The notes under the pieces were generated by a model. It did no database searches, was not told the DNA's origin, and worked only from the letters and a program-made list of their open reading frames with translations. Both the position numbers and the translations under genes were made by a program. A stretch of DNA of 64,000 bases from Bisporella sp. PMI_857 (lineage: Eukaryota; Ascomycota; Leotiomycetes; Helotiales; Helotiaceae): NCBI GenBank assembly GCA_021307315.1, contig JAJSPD010000003.1, forward strand, positions 558,001 to 622,000, in the 5' to 3' direction. Every line of letters starts with the position of its first letter. The stretch's first letter is position 1. This document shows, in pieces, positions 48,421 to 59,118 of the stretch.

Positions 48421-48466
48421 TATAATATACCTCTGATGTTCTTGAAGCTTCTGAACACTGTAAATC

Positions 48467-49936
48467 ATGACCGGACGTAGGGACGATGTTGTTGTCTCCC
48501 CGGAGGCGAACCTACCATATAGCATCTTCTCTTCACGGCACAAGGCATTTATTATAACAGTAGTGTCCGTGGCCGCAACCTTTTCGGGCACATCGTCCAA
48601 TATCTATCATCCAGCAATCCCCTCGATAGCAGCAGACCTGTCGACTACCCCTGAAATGATCAACTTGACGGTGACCGCCTATCTCTTATTTCAGGGCCTC
48701 TCTCCTAGCATATGGGGCGCGCTTGCAGATGTACATGGGAGAAGATCCGTATACATTGGCACGTTCCTTGTACTCTTCGCTGCTTGCATTGGGCTTGCCG
48801 AAACACGGAGCTTTGCTCAGCTACTTGTTCTGAGATGCCTCCAAAGCACAGGAAGTGCAAGTACAATTGCGATAGGCAGCGGCGTTATTGGTGACATAAC
48901 CAGAAGAGAAGAGCGAGGTGGTTATATGGGAATATATCAGAGTGGCCTACTTACTCCTGTAGCGGTTGGGCCGATTCTTGGAGGTATCTTCTCTCAGACT
49001 CTTGGATGGAGAGCTATCTTCTGGTTCCTTGCAATCTATAGCGGCGTCTTTCTCGTTATCCTGATTATTGTATTACCGGAAACTCTCCGGTCGCTAGTCG
49101 GCAACGGATCGATTCCCACCAAAGGCTTTTTGTCGACCTCCGTGGTTTCATACATCCAGCGTTATCGTCAAAAGCGAAGGGATGTGGAGAATTCCGAGAG
49201 TATTGATATATCCAGGCAGCAGATAGAAAAAAAGAAACCAGTCAACTTCCTCGGATCGTTTCAAATTCTGATCGGCCTCGAAGTCACATATGTCATCATT
49301 TTTGCGGCAATATACTATACAGTATGGCAGATAGTCATTACTGTGATGTCAACTCTCTTCAAGAAAACCTATCACCTAAGTGATCTCAGCATTGGCTTAA
49401 CGTTTTTGGGAAACGGTGGTGGATCGATCATTGGTACCCTTGTGGCCGGAAAGGTGCTTGATTACGATTACGCCAAAGTAAAAAACAGTTATACAGGCGC
49501 TATTGAAGACTTCCCTTTGGAACGTGCCCGACTACGGACAGTTTGGTTCTATAGCGGTCTACAATGTGCTTCGGTTTTGGTATTTGGCTGGACTCTACAC
49601 TATAAAATCCACATCTCGGTTCCAATTATATGTACGTTTATTATGGGATGGACTGCTACGTCCATCATTAGTATCATCTCAACTTTGGTGGTCGATATTT
49701 TCCCGAGAGATGCTGCGTCAGCCACCGCCGCAATAAATTTACTTAGATGTCTCATGGCAGCCGGCAGTATTGCTGCCGCTCTGCCAGTGGTTAATGCGAT
49801 TGGTAGTGGTTGGACTTTCACAATCCTTACAGCATGGCTAGTGGCCAGCTTGGGGCTTATATTTTTGCAATTAAGGCATGGACGGAGAAAGAGGTTAATA
49901 AGGGAGCAAAGGGAAAGGGATTCTGCTGAGCGATGA
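48467..49936 (+). CDS. MFS drug:H+ antiporter (DHA1 family)
   Basis: This single-exon gene encodes 489 residues with about twelve membrane segments. Between segments 2 and 3 is the MFS motif GALADVHGRRSVYIG. The motif-C-like stretch GPILGGIFSQTLGWRAIFWF follows in segment 5, marking a proton antiporter of the 12-segment DHA1 class (quinidine/fluconazole-resistance relatives). It probably sits in the plasma membrane and exports toxic or end products. Its place beside the reductases suggests export of the cluster metabolite. The first ATG fits a short hydrophilic N-terminus of about 25 residues. Confidence 0.92.
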   Translation: MTGRRDDVVVSPEANLPYSIFSSRHKAFIITVVSVAATFSGTSSNIYHPAIPSIAADLSTTPEMINLTVTAYLLFQGLSPSIWGALADVHGRRSVYIGTFLVLFAACIGLAETRSFAQLLVLRCLQSTGSASTIAIGSGVIGDITRREERGGYMGIYQSGLLTPVAVGPILGGIFSQTLGWRAIFWFLAIYSGVFLVILIIVLPETLRSLVGNGSIPTKGFLSTSVVSYIQRYRQKRRDVENSESIDISRQQIEKKKPVNFLGSFQILIGLEVTYVIIFAAIYYTVWQIVITVMSTLFKKTYHLSDLSIGLTFLGNGGGSIIGTLVAGKVLDYDYAKVKNSYTGAIEDFPLERARLRTVWFYSGLQCASVLVFGWTLHYKIHISVPIICTFIMGWTATSIISIISTLVVDIFPRDAASATAAINLLRCLMAAGSIAAALPVVNAIGSGWTFTILTAWLVASLGLIFLQLRHGRRKRLIREQRERDSAER

Positions 49937-50814
49937 ACTCAAATCGGGTGATGAGAGAGTGAGTATCTCAGCCTAAGTGGACACTGTGAACCAGGCCTTT
50001 TGTAGGTGTAGTTGGTGCCAATTATGGAAGTCACTCAATACTAGTCTTTAGCAATCGTGGGCTCATCAACCATCTGAAGAAATGAATATAAGGCCATTTA
50101 GAGAGCCAATATAGTTCCCGCGTAGGGTCAGTAGACTCTAGAATTCTCAGATGAGACAATAAAGGCATAAAACCAAAAGAGGTGGGTGGCTCTTCCAATG
50201 TCTCGTTCTGCTATACGCATTGTCAACCAATTTGGAATTAAGTCCTACTCCTATGAATGCATGCTCCTTCCTCATGATATGTTTGCTCATTTCTTTAATT
50301 TTGGGGTCATCATTAAGGCTATTTGTTTGCTTTTAGATACATCCTGGTAGCCCAAATGCATACTATATCTTTTATTCAATAAATTTCAAAAGGATACTCG
50401 GCTCGGCGAGAATAGAGGCTTAGTGCTGGAGCATAATGATTACGCTAAGACTTCGCATTCCTATTTGCAACAATATAATATAGAATGATTGCGGAACATG
50501 GATCTTCCAGGCTCGCTGGGGCAGGAACACAGGAGAAGTATCTCGTAACAAGGAACTCATGCTAAACACATGAGGTACATGCCTTTGGTTGTGAAGTCGA
50601 AGATCTATCAAGAAGTGCTAAAGCAATGGCAAAAGTTGATCCTATGAAATATTTGATGCTCAACATTGTGATTCATGTAGCTAACCTTGTTCAAACATCA
50701 AATTATGTCTTATGAAAGCACCATTCCCATAAAATCACATCCCGGAACGATAAATATTTATCCATTTCTTTATATCGTGATACCTATGTTTCACGAATTT
50801 TATCATGACTTCTC
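49937..50814. other. Convergent intergenic region
   Basis: This A+T-rich stretch between converging genes has no supported gene, RNA or repeat. Confidence 0.5.
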
Positions 50815-51798
50815 TCAATCTACCTGACGTAATTTCGTAAAGCTATCATCCAAGGCATTGACAAGCGCATATAGTGTCCGCAGCAAAGGTGTCGATACTT
50901 TATGTTCCTTGCCGAGTTTGATCACATTGCCAACAATGGCATCGACTTCCATATTTCTGCCAGCTGAGGCATCTGCCATCATACTGGGTTCTACACCTAT
51001 TTGGCGTCTAGCCGCCATGCCTAATTGTCTTTCCACGGTCTCGGCATTTAGAGAGGTGAAGCCGGAGGCATTAGCTACGGAAACAACTTCAAGCATAACA
51101 TCACGGATGAAGTCCTCGGCGTCAGGACTCGAGTCCAAGAATGACCTGTCCCGAGATCTGGATAATGCACAGACCGGGTTCCATGCTGCATTCATGATAA
51201 CTTTTGACCAACGTTCTAATTGCACATCTTCGTGAAGCTCGGTTGTCCCGTTGCCTGCCGTAATCATTGCCGCGAACGCTGCAGCAGCATCCTTGGCTAT
51301 TGACGAAGCATTGCTTGGATATGTCCCGATATGAAGATGCGCGATATCTCTGTGCTGAATCACGCCTGGGGCCGTTTGAGTGGCGGGTAGGTAGACGACA
51401 GTGCTCAGCAATGGGTTGTTCGGAAACAACTTTGCAAACGGCTCTTCAATGGCAATACCATTTTGGACTAGAACGATACTTGTAGTCTCAGAGATAGCAG
51501 GCTTGATGAGCTCCGCCGTAGATGGGTCGCTCGGCACTACTTTAGAGCAGACAAGTATGTAGTCGAACGGTACAGGACTCAGCGCCACGGCCTCATTGAT
51601 GGAACGTGCTACAGTTGGTCTAACTTTCTGATTCTCACCCCACATCGTTGAATGAATCGTAAATCCGTCTTTTGAAGTTGCATCGTAATTAGACCTGCAA
51701 ATCGCAACAATGTTGGATTCTGGTATTGCACGGGAAATGATCAAGGCACAAACTGCGCCAATGCTGCCAGTGCCAAAAATCAGCACTCGGGGAGGCAT
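50815..51798 (-). CDS. Ketopantoate reductase-like (ApbA/PanE family) oxidoreductase
   Basis: This single-exon gene encodes 327 residues. The N-terminal Rossmann motif GTGSIGAVCA (residues 9-18) binds NADPH. The C-terminal helical domain has the family's Lys-Asn pair (RWSKVIMNAAWNPVCAL) and a later GRNMEVDAIVGN segment holding the conserved Glu. The family includes 2-dehydropantoate 2-reductase of coenzyme A synthesis, but fungi have many paralogues acting on other 2-oxo acids in specialised metabolism. At the edge of the A-T-R cluster, a role in reducing a 2-oxo acid or keto intermediate is plausible. It could equally be an unrelated neighbour, since no CGGAAA element was seen in its promoter. 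Confidence 0.85.
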   Translation of the reverse strand: MPPRVLIFGTGSIGAVCALIISRAIPESNIVAICRSNYDATSKDGFTIHSTMWGENQKVRPTVARSINEAVALSPVPFDYILVCSKVVPSDPSTAELIKPAISETTSIVLVQNGIAIEEPFAKLFPNNPLLSTVVYLPATQTAPGVIQHRDIAHLHIGTYPSNASSIAKDAAAAFAAMITAGNGTTELHEDVQLERWSKVIMNAAWNPVCALSRSRDRSFLDSSPDAEDFIRDVMLEVVSVANASGFTSLNAETVERQLGMAARRQIGVEPSMMADASAGRNMEVDAIVGNVIKLGKEHKVSTPLLRTLYALVNALDDSFTKLRQVD

Positions 51799-52614
51799 GC
51801 TAACGCTGATAATGATGATAATGACAATCAGATTGTTCCGAGGACTCGAGTGACTTTCTACTAAAATCTACAATGATTTCACTGTTTCATGTTTCTTGCA
51901 AATATGATAAGTTTACTTGATACATTGAGAGGCTAATGGAATATAAGTGCAGCCTCTCAGCAATTAGGTAGTTGTTGTCATTAGCCCCCCACCTATTGCC
52001 GCACGTGAAAATGGCAGTTTGAGGCGTTGTGGGAGCGCATTCTTAGCCCATGAGAATTTCAGGCTTCTAGAAACTGGTCACGAATCACATCTCGTCATTT
52101 GAGCATGCTCTCTCTAGCTTCCTTCGCCATCAGCTCAAACTTAAGCCACACCAAAACATCCAAAGTAGTCCAAAGAAACGATAGGTTTTTTATACTATAA
52201 GGAGCCTTTTCTCTCATGGTGCTTTCGCACTAGTCTTAACATTTTACACCTAAAATTGCTCCACAGCTGCTATATCTACACTGAGAGATTACGCCGGCCA
52301 CGTAGCATGTCTTTACTCATATCTACCTCTATTCCTTCGAATTTCTCAAGATAGACTCCTCACTTCCCTCCAATTACCCCTCCTCCTCTACGTCGATTAA
52401 CAGCCGTGCGCCCGGGACCAACGATACCACAGGTCGAACTTCAACAAGGCTGGGAAGAGGAGGGAGTGCCTTTGCACGAAACGGGCACCAGCTCGCAGAT
52501 TTCGAGGAGTTTGAGCTTGCAGACTTTCAAGGCATACAGGAGCGAAAGGAAAGGGAAACTAAGAGAGCGATCAAACGGGCTCAAAAACTCCGAGACTTGG
52601 AGGACGTAGACGAG
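51799..52614. promoter_or_regulatory. Divergent promoter region of the PanE-like and phosphate-transporter genes
   Basis: Apart from the CACGTG listed separately, no element stands out. Short plus-strand frames upstream of the transporter have no family match. Confidence 0.4.
52002..52007. promoter_or_regulatory. CACGTG box upstream of the phosphate transporter
   Basis: CACGTG is the core site of Pho4/NUC-1-type bHLH regulators of phosphate genes. It lies about 610 nt upstream of the SPX transporter start. A single copy this far away is weak evidence. Confidence 0.3.
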
Positions 52615-55411
52615 ATGAAGTTCTCTCACAGCATCCAGTTCAATGCGGTACCAGACTGGAGCAGTCACTACATCGCATATAGTAATTTGAAGAAGCTGTG
52701 AGCCTGTTATGATCCCCAAACTTACGCCATGTTGCTAAAGAGTGAAACAGCATTTTCCAACTCGAGAAAAGCGTACATAGACCAGTTGGAGGTGAAGATG
52801 CGGAAATTTCCCCCCTAATACAACCTGATTTTGACCCAGATCAAACGTTTTCACGAGCCTTGGATGTGGAATTGGAGAAGATATCCTCGTTCTACCAACT
52901 GAAGGAGCTTGAGATTTATGGCGAGGTGTCAGAATTCCTGCGGGATGAAGAATCATATGAGGCGGAAAACTTTGGCCAACCTGAGGGTCAAGATGGCAGA
53001 CCTGGAACAAGTGGGCGTACTAGTGATCGGCCGCGGCAGGGTAGCGTATTTAGAAGTTTCACGAACAGGATCCGGCGGACGAGCACGATTAGTAAGTCAA
53101 TCGATGGAGGCATTGAGGACAGCGAGGACGACGATGATGATGATGAGAGCACTGCTTTGCAGAGGCCTGTAAGGCCAGTAGGTGGCGCACGGAGCAAGAG
53201 TACACCTTACGACGCACATCCGGGACGCGACGGAGCTGTCGACGATATGAGAGCATCAACTGAGTTTACCAAATCAATTCGAAGAAACAGCCAAGCGTAT
53301 GACGATTTTGCTGAGCAGGCTTTCTCCGCTCTATACTCCTCTGGTATCACCTTAAAGAAGCGAGCAATCAGCCTGTATGTACAGCTTTGCGAGTTAAAAT
53401 CTTTTATCCAGTTAAACAAGACTGGCTTCACCAAAGTGTTGAAAAAGTACGATAAAATATTAGACCGGAGTCTGAAATCTAAATATGTCCAGAAATATGT
53501 ATCTACGGCACATCCTTTCCTTCCAGAGACCATAAAGCATATTGAAGAGAATATTAGTCGCATGGAACAAGCTTATGCATCCATTGTTACTCAAGGCGAT
53601 GTGGCTCTTGCTAAGAAGGAGTTACGCTTACACCTTCGTGAGCATGTAGTATGGGAGAGAAATACAGTTTGGCGTGAGATGATTGGCATTGAGCGGAAAG
53701 CGCAAGCTGCGAATATGGGTCTGAGAAGGACTCTTCTTGGAACAGACAACGATCCTGCAAAAGCCCGTCTTCAAGGGGATGATGATGATATGGTAAACAT
53801 GAAAGAGCTTGAAACTCCAATTGGGAGATTCCGGTGCCCAACCTGGCTCTTCAGTTCAACAATGCTTACTTTAATTGTCATAATTGGAGTGTTTTTCGCG
53901 CTTCTATTTATTCCAATCATGAAGAAGCCAGAACAGCAGAATTGTTTAGCGATGCTGATTTTCGTCAGCTTGTTATGGGCAACTGAGGTATGAAGTTCAT
54001 TGACGTTTTGTATATTCTTGCTAATAATCCTAGGTCATCCCCCTATTTGTCACTTCTCTGCTGATACCGTTTCTCTCCGTGGTTCTGAGAGTGGTCAGGT
54101 CAGAAGATAAGCCTCATCGAAGACTCGACGCGGACGCAGCAACCAAATACATAGTTGCAGCAATGTGGACACCAGTTATTCTATTGCTTCTTGGTGGCTT
54201 CACAATCGCTGCCGCTTTGTCGAAATATGATATAGCGAAGAGGATCGCCACATTTGTTCTTAGCAAAGCAGGTACCAGACCACGCACTGTACTTGTGACG
54301 AATATGCTTGTGGCAGCATTTGCAAGTATGTGGATAAGCAATGTCGCAGCTCCAGTGCTATGCTTCTCCATTATTCAGGTAAGCTCTCGAGCTGAAGGGG
54401 AATCTATTTGCTAATCATCTTAGCCCATGTTACGAAACCTACCCTCCGACTCTCAAATGTCAAAGGCGCTCATTCTTGGCATTGCCCTTGCCTCTAACAT
54501 TGGTGGTATGCTCTCACCAATTGCTTCACCGCAGAACATTGTCGCTCTCCAAATAATGGATCCACAGCCATCATGGGCTGTGTGGTTCTTCATCGCCATT
54601 CCTGTAGGCATAATATCGATCATCATCATTTGGTTTTTGCTTCTGTTCACCTTTCGACCTGGGAAAGGAACCACTATCGTGGCCATTCGTCCCGTGAAAG
54701 ACAAATTCAGCGGCGTTCAGTGGTTTATCTCGCTTGTCACACTGGGCACCATTATTCTCTGGTGTGTAAGTCATCAACTCGAGTGGCTATTTGGTGAAAT
54801 GGGCATTGTGGCTATCATTCCTATTGTCCTCTTCTTCGGCACCGGCATCCTTACTAAGGAAGACTTCAACAACTTTCTATGGACTATTATAATTTGGCCG
54901 CCGGTGGCTTATCGCTTGGCAAAGCAGTCAATTCTTCGGGTCTACTGCATACTATCGCTAATGCTATTACTAATGAAGTGCAAGGATTGTCTTTGTATGC
55001 CGTAATGGTCGTCTTCGCCTGCTTGATCTTGGTTGTAGCAACCTTTATTTCTCACACTGTTGCCGCACTAATCATCTTACCACTGGTTCACAGCGTTGGA
55101 ATGGGCATGGAGGAGCCACATCCCAACCTTTTGGTAATGAGCGGTGCACTGATGTGCAGCGCTGCCATGGGATTACCCACTAGCGGCTTCCCTAACATGA
55201 GTAAGTCATTCTTTGGACTCATATAGACGAAAGTGTCTGTGACTATACGTACTAACGTAAAGTAGCTGCTATCATGATGGAAGATTCTCAAACAGGCCAA
55301 CGATACCTCCAAGTCAAGCACTTCATCAGTCGTGGGGTGCCTGCCAGCGTCATGACACTTGTAGTGGTAATATCCGTTGGATATGGATTGATGTTCGTAG
55401 TAGGGATGTAA
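52615..55411 (+). CDS. SPX-domain low-affinity phosphate transporter (Pho87/90/91-like) with a frameshift
   Basis: Exons are 52615-52697, 52751-53987, 54034-54378, 54424-55200 and 55266-55411, for about 862 residues if read through. The N-terminal SPX domain (MKFSHSIQFNAVPDW, then KTGFTKVLKKYDKIL) senses inositol pyrophosphates. The rest is a divalent-anion/sodium symporter-type membrane domain with motifs ATEVIPLFVTSLL, SNIGGMLSPIASPQN and SHTVAALIILPL. Exon 4 is 777 nt where intron phases require 778. At 54893-54895 a TTT run breaks the frame between FNNFLWTII and the LAAGGLSLGKAV-like segment. Either one T was lost in the genome or the sequence has a homopolymer error. If real, the protein would lose its C-terminal membrane segments. 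It probably sits in the plasma or vacuolar membrane. Confidence 0.85.
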
Positions 55412-55789
55412 ATATAGAAACATGTCTCGGTGTAGGAATGGAAGCGCCTGTCCATTTATTGAGCGAGTGTTGTCCATACAGTGGGAAGGCACTTCGGCGA
55501 AAGAATAGCTATTTAGTTGATACCAGTATACAACTATGATGAACTCTGACATGACGGCTTGTTTTAAGCAAACGTCGTTACACTCATTCCTGTGATGTCC
55601 CTTCGGGGTCCGAGGAGACAAAAGGGGTTCGCTTCTTCGCAAGGAATTCGGAATGTTTTGATTCACATTCCTAATATTCTCTGCTTCGTCAGCTGCGGCT
55701 ATTGCTTATCTGTATGGCATATTACTCCTCTGATGCTCCCTCACACATTACGTGACGCGAAATAAGAAAACGTATACCAGGTTCTCACT
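55412..55789. promoter_or_regulatory. Promoter of the secreted cysteine-rich protein
   Basis: This 378-nt stretch has no gene. It contains a small CGTGACGCG-like patch at about 55,751 and no clear TATA box. Confidence 0.35.
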
Positions 55790-56288
55790 ATGCGAAACCT
55801 CATTTTCCTCCTCATTACCACCTTGATGGCCCTCACAGCCAACGCCAAACGCATAAAACTCTACGGTGACCCCTCTGGTCTGCTCGCCATCCAAGATTTA
55901 CAATCTACCAATGCCGTACACCCCCGTCTCTTTCTTCCTTTTCCCGCTTCTAATGCAATGAGTACAGGGTAGCAGGCAAGACCACTGTTTCCGCGGGACC
56001 TCCTTCTGCTGTACCATACGCACCTCAGCAGGCGCCGGGAAAGGAAAAGGGAAAGGAAAGAGGAAGGGGACGACCTGCATATTTGATAGCGCGCGGGGAC
56101 AGCCGAGCAATCTGAAAGGGTGTGAGAGCAGAGGGGGCACGAGTGTTTGTTGTGGGAATGGGGCTGCGGGACGGCATTGCAGCGGGATGGAAGGCTTGGT
56201 TTCACCTATTGGATTCAAAGATGCGGATGGTGAGGGACGAGGAAGGGGAGCGGGGGATCAGGGGGCGAGGCACGTGGGCTTGGTCTGA
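55790..56288 (+). CDS. Small secreted 8-cysteine protein (two exons)
   Basis: Exon 1 (55790-55915) gives a signal peptide (MRNLIFLLITTLMALTANA) and 23 mature residues. A 52-nt intron with a pyrimidine tract and TTCTAATG branch point ends in TACAG. Exon 2 (55968-56288) joins in phase 0 and reads to a TGA, giving 148 residues in all. Exon 2 has eight cysteines ordered C-CC-C-C-CC-C, with gaps of 6, 21, 14, 8 and 8 residues, and a basic GKGKGKGKRKG stretch between the third and fourth. The order recalls hydrophobins, but the protein is hydrophilic and gap 5 is too long. A disulfide-rich secreted peptide or effector-like protein is more likely. The gene is hidden because each exon alone is short. 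Confidence 0.6.
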
Positions 56289-57291
56289 TGTTGGGGGGAA
56301 GAGGATGGATGAGCAGGAGGTTTGGGTAGCAAAAGGCAGGCATCTATGGTGCTTGTTAAGAACTCGATGTGCCTATAGTATGCAGTATCAGTTTTTGTTC
56401 TAAGGCAGGAGATATCGGAGGTTGTCATGCTCTTTTCAATCTCAAGATGAATCCGAAAGTGGAGGCACTCAACGGAAATACTTAACATGCTACTGAATGC
56501 CAGGCCTTAGCTGATACTCTTGCCAGCCATGGATCTGATTGCTCCATGAATATTTGGGAAGAATGGAGATCATACACGGAGGACACGTGCCATCAATTCG
56601 TGAATCTCAACCCGGCCCAGGCGCTCACAACATTAGATGAGGGATCTGCATAGAGCTGGCTTCTTCTCCCTCTTCGGCCTGCTCATCCGCATCCTCCACC
56701 ACCTCTTCTCCCGATTTTCTGCTCATTTCGTCCTTTTCGGTGATAGGCCGTATGCTTTTGATCTGTATTGCTAGCCTTACGTATATCATCAGAATGTAAA
56801 GAGGTGTCAAGCCTTAAGTATCATCTTTTATGCAGTCTGGCAACAACACTTCGTTTCTCCAATAGTACCAGGGCAAGACTAAAGGCGATACAAAGAAACA
56901 TGACAAACATCCAAGTTACCGAAAGATGTGTAATGTCCTAACATGCATCAAAAGCAGAAATAGTGAAACATGGGCGGCAGACTTGTGGCCCTTTCCCTCC
57001 GATGAAAGTGTCTGTTGTGGTATCAAGCATGCTTTCGTGACCCCTTTGACCAGAGGTGGCAGAGAAGCAAAGGAACACCATCTCTATAATTGTGGGCAAA
57101 GTACTTACACATTTATTATGCAAGACCTTCTACTTAGGTACCACATCATCGTGGCAGATATTCTTTAAAAATTGTGAAGTCGGCCTTTGTTATCCAGGCT
57201 TAAGATCTGACTGATGGACGGCCGTGGAGGCCAGTTGCAAGTTCCAGTTTTGTTTCGATATTTTTCAAAGAATGGTTTTGCGGCAACTTAC
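56289..57291. other. Intergenic, no supported gene
   Basis: Only short frames without domains occur; the stretch includes the 3' side of the rhodanese gene. I see nothing structured. Confidence 0.45.
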
Positions 57292-58569
57292 TCAGTCAAT
57301 AGTCTTGACTTGTATTCTAATATCATGAACGCCTCCCAATCCCTCCTCCCCCCTCAGTAACTTCTTTGACTGAGTTAGACGATCGCCCCAAAGCCTTGCT
57401 TCGCGTTCCAGTTCACAAACACAAATTGGTTTCTGACTCTTTGGAAGATTCATTACATCAAGAGCAAGCTCTGAGTCTAAATCTCGGCAGCTTTGACAAC
57501 ATACTGGCCGAGTTGATTCCTCACATAGAGCACAAACCACCAGAACAAGATGGCACCTTTTTGAGCAGCACTTGCTCAACCTATCTGATCGCATGCCACA
57601 CACATGGCAGGAAGAAACTGGTTCCAATCCTTCGCTTTCCTCCAGTCCAATAGATCCTCTTGCATCAAAAACATAGTTCTTTCCGTGGAAGAGCGAATCG
57701 TTGGGACATTTCCTCCCTGCTTTGATCTCTTTGTCCATCCAAGCCAGGTAAGCCGAAATGCCGCCCTTCAAAGTACATATCACATCTCCATCCCGTTGCT
57801 CCATTTTCTCAGCCATCCACCTGACTCCCTTTTCGCATCTAATCCCTCCAGTGCAATAAGTCATGATGTTCCTCCCTTTCCCAGTCCCAGCATCGGTTGC
57901 TTTTGTTTCTAATTCTGACATATGGGTCTTGACATAAAGCGGAAACTGCGAGAACCGCCTGACTTCGGGAGTGATAGCCTTCTCTCTTGTCTTTGGATCA
58001 ACGAAATAGCCTATCCGACTCTCATAGTGATTTCTGACGTCAACCAGGACCTTCTTCTCATCTTTCCAGCACTTCTCATGAAATTCCGCTGGCGTAAGGC
58101 TCTTCACCATATCCCAATCATTCGGCACATAATTCGTAACACCAAGGGGCGTGATCTCTGCTGCCACTCTTACATTCGCACCCTCAAAAGCACAAGCACA
58201 TCCGCCCGCGCTTGGTTTGAAGAATGCTTCCTGCTGTTCCCTCGTATCAAGGTCCAACCCATCAAAACTCCAGTGCAGCATACAACTTTCCATATAAATC
58301 TCGATCTCATCCTTTGTGCCTCCGACAGTAATATTAAACCCTTCCGTCGCGATCCGAATCTTGCCTCCAAGGTGTAGCTTCTCACACAAGTCTCTATGGA
58401 ATGCTGCTAACTGTTCAAGATCACTAATTCGAGGAGTGTGAATTTTAGGCAGCGAGGGAGGGGCAGCGAAGTAGCGGTAAAACAACAGGATACTACCGCC
58501 ATTAGACTGGGCAGGACAGATACAATTGAAAGACACAGGGTCTGATGTCCCAACCTTATGGACTTTCAT
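57292..58569 (-). CDS. Rhodanese-domain protein of the TrhO/TSTD2 type
   Basis: This single-exon gene encodes 425 residues in three parts. An N-terminal ferredoxin-like domain contains IATEGFNITVGGTKDEI (residues 73-89). A central rhodanese domain has LVDVRNHYES (175-184) and the active-site loop CTGGIRCEKG with Cys239. A C-terminal part has paired cysteines (CHVCG, CCSKRC, CALC, CCQSC) that probably bind zinc. Bacterial relatives (TrhO) hydroxylate tRNA wobble uridine; the eukaryotic TSTD2 type is little characterised. A role in tRNA modification or sulfur transfer is inferred from family only. The ATG at 58569 starts the conserved region without excess. Confidence 0.88.
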   Translation of the reverse strand: MKVHKVGTSDPVSFNCICPAQSNGGSILLFYRYFAAPPSLPKIHTPRISDLEQLAAFHRDLCEKLHLGGKIRIATEGFNITVGGTKDEIEIYMESCMLHWSFDGLDLDTREQQEAFFKPSAGGCACAFEGANVRVAAEITPLGVTNYVPNDWDMVKSLTPAEFHEKCWKDEKKVLVDVRNHYESRIGYFVDPKTREKAITPEVRRFSQFPLYVKTHMSELETKATDAGTGKGRNIMTYCTGGIRCEKGVRWMAEKMEQRDGDVICTLKGGISAYLAWMDKEIKAGRKCPNDSLFHGKNYVFDARGSIGLEESEGLEPVSSCHVCGMRSDRLSKCCSKRCHLVLVVCALCEESTRPVCCQSCRDLDSELALDVMNLPKSQKPICVCELEREARLWGDRLTQSKKLLRGEEGLGGVHDIRIQVKTID

Positions 58570-59067
58570 ATTGTATTTGCCGTTGATCTGTTGAGAAGTG
58601 TCAAACGCGAATTTTCCTGAAATGCTGTCAAGTCACGTGCTGGCCTCATCTTGGTATCGCTTAAACTTGGACCTCCTTTTCCTCCCTGGTGAGAAATGAG
58701 GTCTATACCCGAAACGTTCACGAATTTAATATTTAACAGTTCATCCAGCATTTGTCTGTATAATAATAATACCTATTAGCAGTAGTCACTCCTGCGAGTT
58801 CTCTATCAGAGTCACATAATACAAGCTATGCACGAAAGATAATGAACATAGCTTACACCTTGTAATAGCATCTCTTTCAAGCTTACTTTCCGGGTCTGGT
58901 ACTTACAAAGCGCGTCAATTTTTAAAGGTAAGGGGCATTTATGTGTCAACTTAGTGTAACCTAACAAATAGAGAGCATACAATGGATGCACACATGAGTG
59001 ACTCAATTGCTACTTTTGTTGAGTTCAGGCTGCGAAAACACACTAGAAAGACCGGGCTCCTCTTCTG

Positions 59068-59118
<51 letters not shown>

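Larger units (their letters stand above)
47843..48466. promoter_or_regulatory. Promoter of the DHA1 exporter
   Basis: It holds copy B of the 213-bp repeat and a pair of 12-bp direct repeats next to a TATA-like stretch (TATAATATA near 48,421). No CGGAAA was seen here, unlike the other cluster promoters. Confidence 0.5.

Noticed and set aside
55790..56288. Hydrophobin
   Set aside because: The cysteine order fits, but the gap before the second CC pair is 8 rather than about 5, and the inter-cysteine loops are charged and Gly-rich rather than hydrophobic.
59071..59116. CT repeat as part of coding frames with Leu/Ser runs
   Set aside because: Open frames across it exist only because the repeat has no stops; nothing on either side supports a gene.
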